64,000 nt of DNA from Ophioceras dolichostomum (taxonomy: Eukaryota; Ascomycota; Sordariomycetes; Magnaporthales; Ophioceraceae): positions 62,001-126,000 of the forward strand of contig PYST01000058.1 of NCBI GenBank assembly GCA_003049485.1. Reading direction: 5' to 3'. Every line of letters starts with the position of its first letter. Within the stretch, counting starts at the first letter, position 1. Under the pieces are notes generated by a model, which saw only the letters and a list, made by a program, of their open reading frames with translations, had not been told where the DNA came from and made no database searches. Shown here one piece after another: positions 36,022-45,188 of this stretch. The position numbers and the translations under genes were made by a program.

Positions 36022-36312
36022 TCAAAAGCAAGAGCGAGGCCGGATTGAGGTAGTCAAGCTTCCCGTCGGCAATAGCTGCCAACAACGCACTGGTATTTCG
36101 AGAAATCCCCACCCCCACTCACCGCTTGCCACGACAAGGAGTAGTGAGAAACAGGAGTCAGTTCCCTCTCTCGGAGGCCCAGAGAAGCGCGTCAAGTAGT
36201 GAGGGAGCACTGGTAAATCAATCTGCTGTCTCGCAACATCCCCTAGTGATGTTGCTCGAAGTTCCGAGTGAACATTCTCGTCACGGTTAGGCCCAGCCCA
36301 AATAGCATTCAT
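36022..36312 (-). CDS. Doubtful small ORF (up to 96 aa)
   Basis: ATG-initiated frame beginning MNAIWAGPNRDENVHSELR and containing VLPHYLTRFSGPPREGTD, which reads more like protein than the surrounding ORFs. A GTGAGT donor-like site follows VVAS at about 36128-36123, so the ORF could be the first exon of a small spliced gene, but no convincing second exon was found. No family recognised. Confidence 0.2.
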   Translation of the reverse strand: MNAIWAGPNRDENVHSELRATSLGDVARQQIDLPVLPHYLTRFSGPPREGTDSCFSLLLVVASGEWGWGFLEIPVRCWQLLPTGSLTTSIRPRSCF

Positions 36313-36365
36313 GGTTGGTGTGAGAGTGTAAGACAGGGGGGTCAGCCGGGTGCATCCGGACTCAG

Positions 36366-36385
36366 CCCAGCCCAGCCCAGCCCAG
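36366..36385 (+). repeat. (CCCAG)4 microsatellite
   Basis: Four perfect CCCAG units in noncoding DNA. Confidence 0.9.
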
Positions 36386-38473
36386 TGTCAGTGCAAGAGT
36401 TGAAGAAGGAGGAGACCGAGATGCGAGGTCCCAATTGTGCGTGAGTGCTCAACAAGTGCGGCGGCGGCTTACTCGTGTCCACTCCCCCAATGGTCGGCTC
36501 ACACGCCGAGATAGATGGACAGACACACCAAGATAAGGAATACCCGGTTCGGCCGCTTGATATTGAATCACGGCAAACTTACGGCGAAGCTCAAGAGCTG
36601 GCCCCAACAAGCATGTTCTTCTGCTTCGGGCCGGGAGCAGGGGGGTAAAAGGCGGGTGCATGCATGTTTGCTGTACTATGTATGTAAGTTGGCACGTTGG
36701 CCCCAGCTAAAGGCGGCTGCTGCTGCTGCTGCCGGTCGATGGGGTCGGGCGACGAACAACGTTCAGCGTGCAGCCTATGAGCAATAATAAGGGTCCAACG
36801 AGCAGCTAGTTGTCCAATGAGCTGGCGCAGGACCGCCACCAACCGCCATCACGAAGGGGGTCGGATGGTGCCACGAAGGCGATCATATGCGGAATCTGGG
36901 CGCGAGACAAGTCTCTCCCCCATCTCGAAAAGGGAAAGAGGCAAAGTCGTGGTGGTGTGGTGGGCATGTCCCACTTTGGGCTTGGGGCCTGACAGCTTTC
37001 CACGGCCACCATCCGCTGCCCTGCATCCTGCGAGACCGAAGTCGTCGTACTTGATCATACTGGAGGGAGCACCAGCGCCATCCTTTGACAGAATCCGGTC
37101 ATCGCTTGATGTGACCAGGGGCGATAAGAGAAGCCGTCCCTATTTTAGTAACGGAAGGGAGAGAGGAAAAGGGAGAGAGATAGGTGATAGAGAGAGAGAC
37201 GGGAGGGGTACAGCATGAGGGGCAGCAGTTGTTACCGCTCCTTCCCCTCCAAAATCCAAAAAGCCCTGTCCCATTTCGTGGTGATAGTGTGGGCTGAGAG
37301 GAGGGGAGATCAAATAATAACTCCATATCGCCAGAGGGATCCCGAAAGCGGCACCCTCGACATAAATAAATCCTCCTTTTATTCCATTCACTGGTTTCGT
37401 CCCCAGCTCTCTCGCTCTCACATGGGATCTTGAAGTTCTGTCCAGACACCTACTACTACCTAACCTCCGGGCAAGCACCACCAACTCACTGACAGACTGA
37501 CAACGAGCAACACGAGCATAACGCCTCACTACTGTTGTGCAACGGAGCACGTTCGGCGTTGACATGACATCCATGACTCTCATCAACTCCTCCTGACCAG
37601 ACTCAGGGCGCCTGAGCCGTGCGATTACACTTTCTCCCCCCTGTCACTTCGTACAAACCGAACGAACCTGTGCCGTCAAGAAGCAAAGCATTCCTGGCCC
37701 TTCCACCGCCGCTCTTCTCCTCCTTTGAAACAAACCAGTGGATAAACCAAAAAGAGAAGAGATTAAAAATAATAATAAACGAACCAGTGGAAGCATACCT
37801 GTCTCTCTCTCTCTCTCTTCTACTCCTCCCATCGCCAGCGCCCAGATCGGCTCGAGCGTCAGCTTTACTTGGTTTTAAGACCCAGCGATTGAAGGCCGAG
37901 AAGAGCCCAGTCAGTGTGGCTCTGTGGGTGTGCATATACGGGAATACCAGAACTTTGGAAGACTCTTAGCGGACCAGACGGGACACCCCCACCCCGCGCA
38001 GTTCCCCCGATCATTGATCGCTACTGCTTGCAGCAGTGTTCTGTACATCCCCCTGGTCCTGGCCGCCCGCCCGCCCGCCCGCAGAACCAGAACCAACTGC
38101 GGGGGAATTCAAATACCAAGCGCAACGCCACCGAACTCCCCCGCTGGCTGGCCCAGGAGCTGGCCCGTCGATCCCCTCACAGCTCGGCCGAGCGAAAAGC
38201 TTCCAGCCAAATTTTTTTTCTTGCATTGTTGCCGCCCTCTTCGAGGAAGGGGAGGGGTCGGTCCCCCGAACGGACGCCCTCTGCCGATCGTCTGACCAGA
38301 GGCTCGGATGATGTCTTCCTTTTTCGCTCTGTAGAACTATTCTTCTTTCTCCTTTCTCTCTTCTTCCTGCTGCTTCTTCTTCCTCCCATTCTCTTTCCTG
38401 CCCAATTCTTTCCACCTCCCACCGTGCACAGAAGCCGCACGGGTGCAATTCGAATCGAGCAACGTACGACGAT

Positions 38474-41104
38474 ATGGCGGACGACGATGTGATAGTTCCA
38501 GCCCCGGCCGCCCTCCCGCAAGGGGGTCCGGACGCCCCGCAGAACCTCCCGAACCTCCAGGATACCAGACCGGACAGTCCGCAGGGTCCACTGCCGCTGC
38601 AACCTCCGTCCACATCCACGGAGCAACGAGAGCAACGGGAGCAGGACGGCGGCGCGGTCGAGGCGTACGCCGAAACGACACTGGATGGGGCACCAAGGAA
38701 GGGTATGCGAAGCCGGCAGAGGCTCCTGCGGGGGCTGTCGCGCATCTCGTCGTCCCCCACGCTGGCCCAGTTGGGCAGGCCACGGGCCCACTCGAGCCCG
38801 TACGGCGCGACCTCCAGCTTCTCCTGCGTCAGTCTATCGTCGGGCTCCGGCTCCGGCTCTTCGTCCTTCGCTTTCGGCGCGCAAACCCCGAACTCGTGCC
38901 TCTCGCATCATCCATCCTCTTACCTCGACGGCAACGGAGGTAGCAGCGCCAGCGCATCGGGATCGGTGCCCGGCACGCCGGGCGTCCTGCCCGAGAACTC
39001 ACCGCTCTACGACGGGATCGAGACCCGCCTGGCCACCCGACCGGTCGACGGCGCCGAGCTCGCGGCGCAGCAGCAGCAGCAGAACGCCACGGCTGCCCTC
39101 CCCGCCGAGCTGAGGTCGAAGAAGACCGACTTCAACATCTGGGCGAACATGCCGCGCGAGCTCAAGATCCACATCTTCTCCTTCCTCCAGCCCCGCGAGC
39201 TCGTCCGGGCGTCCCGGGCGAGCAGGGACTTCCACAAGCTGTGCTTCGATGGGCAGCTGTGGACGCGCTTCGACGCGTCCGAGTTCTACAGGGAGATCCC
39301 CGCCGACTCCCTGGCCAAGATCATCGTCGCCGCTGGCCCCTTCGTGCAGAACCTCAACCTCCGCGGTTGCGTGCAGGTGGAGCACTACAAGCGCGCCGAG
39401 GTCGTGGTCAAGGCCTGCAAGAACCTCGTCGACGCCACGCTCGAGGGCTGCCTCAACTTCCAGCGGGGCACGCTGCACAGCCTGCTCAGGAGCAACGAGC
39501 GGCTGGAGCGCCTCAACCTGACGGGCCTGAGCGCCGTCACGAACGCGACCTGCAAGATCGTGGCCGAGGCGTGCCCGCAGCTGGAGATGCTCAACGTGTC
39601 GTGGTGCGAGCACATGGACGCCCGCGGCATCAGGCTGGTGGTGGAGCGCTGCCCCCGGCTCAGCGACCTGCGCGCCGGCGAGGTCAAGGGCTTCGACAGC
39701 CGCGAGGTGGCCGAGGCCATCTTCAGGACCAACAACCTGACGAGGCTGGTCCTCAGCGGGTGCAGCGACCTGAGCGACACGGCGCTGAGGACCATGATCC
39801 ACGGCGCGAACCCGGAGCTCGACATCCTCACCGACCGGCCCCTGGTGCCGCCCCGCAGGCTCCGCCACCTGGACCTCAGCCGCTGCGCCCACCTGACCAG
39901 CCACGGCGTCCGGGCGCTCGGCCACATGGTCCCGCACCTCGAGGGCCTGAAGCTGGGCGGCTGCACCGCGCTGACGGACGCCGCGCTGGAGCCCGTCCTC
40001 GCCTCGACCCCGCGGCTCACCCACCTGGAGCTGGAAGACATGCCCGAGCTGACGAACGCTATGCTGGCGGAGCACCTCGCCAAGAGCCCCTGCGCCGCGG
40101 GCCTCCGGCACCTGACGGTCAGCTACTGCGAGAACCTGGGCGACCCCGGCATGCTGCCCGTCATACGCGCCTGCAAGGCCTTGCAGGTCGTCGAGATGGA
40201 CAACACTCGCGTCAGCGACCTCGTGCTGCTCGAGGCCGCGGCCATGGTGCGCGCCCGGTCGGCGCGGACGAAGGATAGGCGCAGGCGGCCGCGCACCTCG
40301 CTCAAGCTGGTCGTTTATGACTGCCAGAACGTTACTTGGACTGGCCTGCGGGAGGTGCTCTCGCGCAACACCGAGGTCACGACGGTCGTCACACCGGCGA
40401 AGACCCAGACCCAGGGCCAGGGACAGCCGCAACAGCAGCAGCAGCAGCCGACGTTGTCGCAGGCCCTGCGGCAGTTGCCGCCGCCCCAGTCGTGGTCTGA
40501 CTTGACGGTTGCAGACATTGTGGCTGCAGCAGCGGAAGCACCATCGGCACCGACGCCAACAACAACAACAACACCAGCAGCACCAGCAGAAGTAGGAGCC
40601 ACGGACGACGACAGGCCCCTCGACTCCACTGCCGTCACCACCGCCAGCGACCGCCGCCCCGACACCTCGCGCCCAGACGAACCGACCCTACCACCACCAC
40701 CACCACCACCACAACCTACTACCACTACTCCTCCCCCAGCGCTCGCGCCCGCAACCCCTCCCCGCTCCGAAAAGCTCTACCCCACCGAGATCATAACCCT
40801 GAAATGCTTCTACGGCTGGCAGATGACGGTGGACGAGCACACGAAGCGCGTGCTGCGGGGCGACCTCGAGTCCGCGTCCCGCCTGGAGCGCAAGTGGGCC
40901 GAGTACATGCAGGCCAACGAGGAGGCCGGCGCGGGAGGGGCCGGGTTGAGGCGGAGGAGGAGGCGGGCGAGGGAGGCGGCTATGGCGCATGCTGATGAGG
41001 AGGATGGTGGTGGTGCGGGAGGTGGTGGAGGAGGAACAGGAGGGGGGTTGGGGTTTGGTGGGGGGAGGAGGAGGGCTAGGACTGCGGCTTGTGTTGTTAT
41101 GTGA
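38474..41104 (+). CDS. F-box/LRR protein with C-terminal CaaX box
   Basis: Single exon, 876 aa. A Ser/Pro/Gln-rich N-terminus precedes an F-box at about residues 220-265 (NMPRELKIHIFSFLQPREL). About a dozen cysteine-type leucine-rich repeats follow (about 285-640; for example HLDLSRCAHLTSHGVRAL and LKLGGCTALTDAAL). After a poly-Pro/Gln/Thr linker comes a short charged region (KCFYGWQMTVDEHTKRVL), Arg-rich and Gly-rich stretches and the terminus AACVVM. F-box/LRR proteins are substrate receptors of SCF (Skp1-Cullin1) ubiquitin ligases; the LRRs bind the substrate. CVVM followed directly by TGA fits a CaaX farnesylation signal, with a basic stretch just upstream, so the protein is probably membrane-anchored, as is mammalian FBXL2. 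The start is the first ATG of the frame. The closest named orthologue is not certain. Confidence 0.9.
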   Translation: MADDDVIVPAPAALPQGGPDAPQNLPNLQDTRPDSPQGPLPLQPPSTSTEQREQREQDGGAVEAYAETTLDGAPRKGMRSRQRLLRGLSRISSSPTLAQLGRPRAHSSPYGATSSFSCVSLSSGSGSGSSSFAFGAQTPNSCLSHHPSSYLDGNGGSSASASGSVPGTPGVLPENSPLYDGIETRLATRPVDGAELAAQQQQQNATAALPAELRSKKTDFNIWANMPRELKIHIFSFLQPRELVRASRASRDFHKLCFDGQLWTRFDASEFYREIPADSLAKIIVAAGPFVQNLNLRGCVQVEHYKRAEVVVKACKNLVDATLEGCLNFQRGTLHSLLRSNERLERLNLTGLSAVTNATCKIVAEACPQLEMLNVSWCEHMDARGIRLVVERCPRLSDLRAGEVKGFDSREVAEAIFRTNNLTRLVLSGCSDLSDTALRTMIHGANPELDILTDRPLVPPRRLRHLDLSRCAHLTSHGVRALGHMVPHLEGLKLGGCTALTDAALEPVLASTPRLTHLELEDMPELTNAMLAEHLAKSPCAAGLRHLTVSYCENLGDPGMLPVIRACKALQVVEMDNTRVSDLVLLEAAAMVRARSARTKDRRRRPRTSLKLVVYDCQNVTWTGLREVLSRNTEVTTVVTPAKTQTQGQGQPQQQQQQPTLSQALRQLPPPQSWSDLTVADIVAAAAEAPSAPTPTTTTTPAAPAEVGATDDDRPLDSTAVTTASDRRPDTSRPDEPTLPPPPPPPQPTTTTPPPALAPATPPRSEKLYPTEIITLKCFYGWQMTVDEHTKRVLRGDLESASRLERKWAEYMQANEEAGAGGAGLRRRRRRAREAAMAHADEEDGGGAGGGGGGTGGGLGFGGGRRRARTAACVVM

Positions 41105-43728
41105 GTGAGGGGGGAGAGTTGGAAGTTGAGTTGGAGCTTGGAGCTTGGGGGGGTTGGAGGTTTGGAAGTTGAACTTGAGGTGATGCGACGGGAGCCGATA
41201 TTATGGGCTGCCTGCCGGGTTTGGGTTGTTGAGATGGGATGGATAGAAAGAGAGAGAGGTATGTGGATTCACTAGCCATCGAGGTTCAGTGAAGAGGGAG
41301 GGTTGATTGGTGAAGGGTGCCGCACAGTGACGGCTCCGAGGCGCGAGGCTGAACCAACTGAAGGAAAGAAGCAGGAAACTCCCCCGGTTTGTTCTTGAGA
41401 GCATCTGTGGGGTCGGTCGGTTCCCTTTCGTCATTTTTCTCATCTTCCATCGTCATCATCATCATCATGCAGCGCTGGGATGGTTCGGTAGCGCTCTTTC
41501 TTACCCCTTTCGGTCTATACAGTCTGAGTCTCTCATCTCATCTTTTCTGTCTTCTGGTGCCGGGTCTAGAAGTCTGGAGCATTTGTCGACTTATTCATCA
41601 CCCGTACCCCCCTTTCCCTTGCAGGCCCCCGTTTTCCTCCCGGCGTCCCCAGGCTTTCCTGTTTTCATCGTTATCGCACACGTTATTGCCGGCGATTATC
41701 TTTTTCTCCTTTCTGATTACTCCTTTCTCTCGATATTTTCTTCGAGGGAGGAGGAGGCAACATCTTTGTCGATCTGATCATTGGCCAGCCTTCTTTACTC
41801 CTCCTAGCCTCTCTACCTAGCTGAGCTGTGCGAGAGCGCATAGCTATGGGTGGCGGTATCATCTACTCGATTCTCTGCTCGATCTTTGGGAGTCACTGGG
41901 AGGCAGGCCATAAGGGATTTTTGGGAGGCGTTTCTTGGCTGATTTTGCTGGCTTGCTTGTCGGTCACACAAGTATCGTGACGGCCTCTCCTGAAAGGGAG
42001 GGGGAGATGACGACATAACGTCCTCTCTTGGCAGGTCCGGCACCGTTGTTACTATTTTGAGGCTGGCAATCACTCATTCATCGGCCAAATTGGCTCCCTT
42101 GTATTAACGTGTGCGCGTGTGCACATCATCGTCATTTGCAATTTGCTAGCTGGTTGCCCATACGAGCGGGATTCAGGGTCATAATCGGGATGCCCACTGA
42201 CGGCAAGCAGGTCGAGAATAAGATTGGAATGTATATTGGCATGGCATCTCTGAACAGATTGTTGCCATCGTAGGTAGTGATATTGATCATTGCTTTTAGC
42301 GACACAGTCGGCTCGGTTCCATCTCGCCTCAATCATGGCTGCTCGTACTGCTTTCGTCGTTGGACATCGACAAATCATTTTCCATCGTCAAGTGCAACTT
42401 GCCATCCCTGTGCATAGAGTGTAGCTTCAATCACAATGTTCAGATTCGGGTGCGGCGTCAGAACGACCGTAGTGGCAATCCGGCCCCACTATGCCGATGC
42501 CGAGCCGATTTGGACGGGGCGGAGGTTGGATGCGGATCTATGCATGCTCGGCGATGGTACAAATTGCCTCCCTCTACTTGATGAGACGGAACCGGTAATC
42601 TAGGATGTTCCATTCCACCTGAGCTGCTCGCACATCCCTATCCACTGCACGAGACAGCAGGACCGGCTTGTCGATCTAAGCATGGTGGAAGCGCCGCGTG
42701 TGAAAACGACGCAGGAGATCGCCGTTGAGTAGGTTTTGACGAGTGTGGATAAGTTATGATTACCAACTTAAATATCGTTCCAGCGAGGCACCTGCTATTA
42801 GTCTTTTATATCTCCATTGGCAGACGGAAAGCGTCTAATAAGTTTGGGATTCGCGACTGTTTGGAATAACAAGTCCGGCTGTCCGGCCCCACTCGAGACC
42901 ACTAGCTCCGACATCACCGGCCTTCAAAAGGCCGCGACGTTCATCCTCCAGAATTCTTACAAGGAAACGGTTGCAAGCTTCCTATTTTCCTGGTCTTCGA
43001 CCCGGCCGACCAGCTCACTGACTCTAGTCCACCGTATGTCGGCGGCGACCATGCCAGCTAGATCAACCATGGCGAGCGGCCTATCCGCTGATGGGACAAA
43101 GGAAACGGGATGACTGCCCACGCCGACTAGCCGGGCAACCTATCACATACCATCGACACACTTCGCGGCGCTGGCAAACCCCATGGTGTTGGCGAGAGAA
43201 GCACGCAATCCATCCCCGCTATCATCTCCTCGCGCAGTGATGGGGAGTTGTGACAACACAGTCACCCTGTCATATTAGTTGGGCCGCTCAAAAAGAGTCG
43301 AGACATTGACTTAAAGGGCCATTTAGTCACTCGAACGTGTCATTCCATTCATTTGTGACAAGTTAGACGAAGATGACATCGATATACAGCGGAAATTATG
43401 ACTAATGCAGCATCTAGTCCTAGTACAAAGAAAAGTGTGAATAACGTCCTCAAATTCCGCCTTTATATAAACACCTACCGAGGGCTCGCTCTGGCCGGGG
43501 CTTGAGAGGGAAACAGTCAACATTCCGGTCTAAAAGGCCCCCCAGCAATCCATAAAGCCATGTTCCACCAGAGGACTACCACTGCGGCTTGTGACCCTAT
43601 GTGATCTGAAGCAGCTTTAGTGCGCTCGGCCGAACAACGCTTTCCGAATCTGCCAGACTTACTGGATTGTGTACTACTAGATACCTACTTTCAACCCGCT
43701 TGAAAGGGGATAGCCACTGGCAGTCAGA
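41105..43728. other. Intergenic stretch of 2.6 kb
   Basis: The first few hundred bases are G-rich then T-rich and should be the 3' UTR of the F-box gene. The remainder has no supportable gene. A stretch at 42985-43060 reads PIFLVFDPADQL in one frame, faintly like an NB-ARC Walker B, but stops flank it closely. Confidence 0.5.
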
Positions 43729-44823
43729 ATGGCCACTTTCAATAGCCCAAGCGAGTGCTCCGCGTCAGGCAACGCGTTGAAAACAGTCGACATACTTCCC
43801 TTCTGTGGACTTCCCGTCCTCACTGGCCCGATCACTGAAAAGCCTATCCATTTCATTCCAGAACTTCTCGGTTCGAGACATGCAGACCCCAAACCGCCGC
43901 AAGGGCCAATGGAGAGGCTTGTGGCCATGATCGAAGGAGCATACATGGATTCTTTTCAGAAGCTTCATCGCGTGGTCATCAGAGGGCCGGGCATATGCGG
44001 CCAGTCGGATCTTGCTTGCCGATTCGCCATTGCGAATAAGCAGCAGTACGACGCAATCTTCTTATTTCAGTCTTGTAGCAAAGACGGCCTTTCGAGCAAG
44101 CATGCCGATCTCATGTGGAAGAAGCTCCGTCTGGGCATGTCAGGGCAAGAAGAAGCAGCTCGGAGATGGCTGGAATGGCCCTTGGTTCAGAACGGCGATG
44201 CGGCCCCCAAGCTGCTCAAGACACTGTGGGTGTTCGACGGCTTGGAGGATGAGGATGACCTCGAGAACTTCTGGCCGTACCGCGGGCACGGGACTGTGCT
44301 GGTCACGACCGACACCAAGAAGACCCCTGTCTTCAAGCGCAAGGATATGGCCCTCTGCGATGCCCTGACGCTCACTCTGGAGGGTCCTACCGCCAATGCT
44401 CCGGCCACCTCTCCTGCCAAGCGGCAGGCTTCGCGCACCGCTCATGCCGATGCTCCAGGTATCTCCTCTGCCGATGCCCAGGGTACATCTACTGCCAATG
44501 CTCCTCCGAACCACCCCCATCCCCAGCTCTCGAACTCCAGGTTCGCTCCCGTTGTGGCGTCCCTCGCACCCCAGCATCCGGGTCGCATTCCTCCCAAGGT
44601 TCAGTGTCCCGCTCCTCCCAACACACCGGGTCCCCTTCGAACCCAGGACGGGTCGACCACCAACACAGTGGGGAAAACAGGACAGACTCAGAACAGAAAG
44701 AGAAGACAAGGCCAAACATTCGGGCGGGAAGAACAGGATGAAGACATACAACACCAGGGATTCCCCGATGGCTGCCAACCTGGGCCCCGTTCCGGCCCTC
44801 GGCGGAAGCGTAACGGGGCATGA
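43729..44823 (+). CDS. Solitary, degenerate NB-ARC (NLR-like) protein
   Basis: Single ATG-initiated ORF, 364 aa. Residues about 40-215 follow the order of a fungal NB-ARC module: IHFIPELLGSR before the domain, a P-loop region VVIRGPGICGQSDLACRFA (81-99), Walker B TLWVFDGLED (165-174) and an RNBS-B-like GHGTVLVTTD (186-195). In the Walker A motif GxxxxGK[ST] the lysine is Gln92, so ATP binding should be impaired. The NB-ARC ends just after LTLEG, where ARC2 and TPR, ankyrin or WD repeats would normally follow. Instead there is a low-complexity tail of ANAP/ADAP/STAN units, a Pro-rich part and a basic end (NRKRRQ, GPRRKRNGA). No effector domain stands in front. It may be a decaying NLR fragment or a real short NLR-like protein; the open frame argues against an old pseudogene. 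Confidence 0.6.
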   Translation: MATFNSPSECSASGNALKTVDILPFCGLPVLTGPITEKPIHFIPELLGSRHADPKPPQGPMERLVAMIEGAYMDSFQKLHRVVIRGPGICGQSDLACRFAIANKQQYDAIFLFQSCSKDGLSSKHADLMWKKLRLGMSGQEEAARRWLEWPLVQNGDAAPKLLKTLWVFDGLEDEDDLENFWPYRGHGTVLVTTDTKKTPVFKRKDMALCDALTLTLEGPTANAPATSPAKRQASRTAHADAPGISSADAQGTSTANAPPNHPHPQLSNSRFAPVVASLAPQHPGRIPPKVQCPAPPNTPGPLRTQDGSTTNTVGKTGQTQNRKRRQGQTFGREEQDEDIQHQGFPDGCQPGPRSGPRRKRNGA

Positions 44824-45188
44824 GAAACGAACGGGATCCCGTATTTTCGACTGCATATGGTCGTATGTGTTAGCAACTAGGGAAAGAGAAACGGATATTC
44901 ATTGCTCGTTTAGTGGTAGTCTCGCAGGGAAAATTGTTCATGTCAAAATATAGAAGTTGCTTAGGGAAACTTTGGTAGTGAAAAAAGGATCATGGTTGAT
45001 CACCAATGTATGGCAAGGAACTGATCGCTGCACTGGTTTCCAAGGCACGTCAATGCACATCAAACCGAAGACGAAAAATTGGAAAACTGATGTGATTTTG
45101 CTTGCTCACGCGCTACCTACCTAAACGAAAGCAGTCTCTGGCAGCACAACTTCACTACTAACTAACCGGACCCGCCATCCGCAGCCCT
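44824..45188. other. Convergent intergenic spacer
   Basis: The 365 bp hold the 3' ends of the NB-ARC-like gene and CTR9. The middle is relatively AT-rich. Nothing else seen. Confidence 0.7.

Larger units (their letters stand above)
33395..38473. other. Intergenic region between the divergent PAS kinase and F-box genes
   Basis: Five kilobases between two divergently transcribed genes. No ORF is convincing. The right end (about 37600-38473) is C/T-rich and is probably the promoter and leader of the F-box gene. It contains a CT run near 37803-37818, a pyrimidine stretch at 38336-38410 and a CCCGC repeat near 38070-38083. Confidence 0.5.

Noticed and set aside
38999..40432. 477-codon ORF antisense to the F-box gene, and a 345-codon ORF in another sense frame
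   Set aside because: These are shadows of a GC-rich LRR gene: strong G/C at third positions removes stops from other frames. Only the 876-aa frame has F-box and LRR motifs.
42817..43113. 98-codon ORF upstream of the NB-ARC-like gene, considered as a further NLR fragment
   Set aside because: It starts at TTG, and the only NB-ARC-like hint (FLVFDPADQL) is in a different frame and too short to support.
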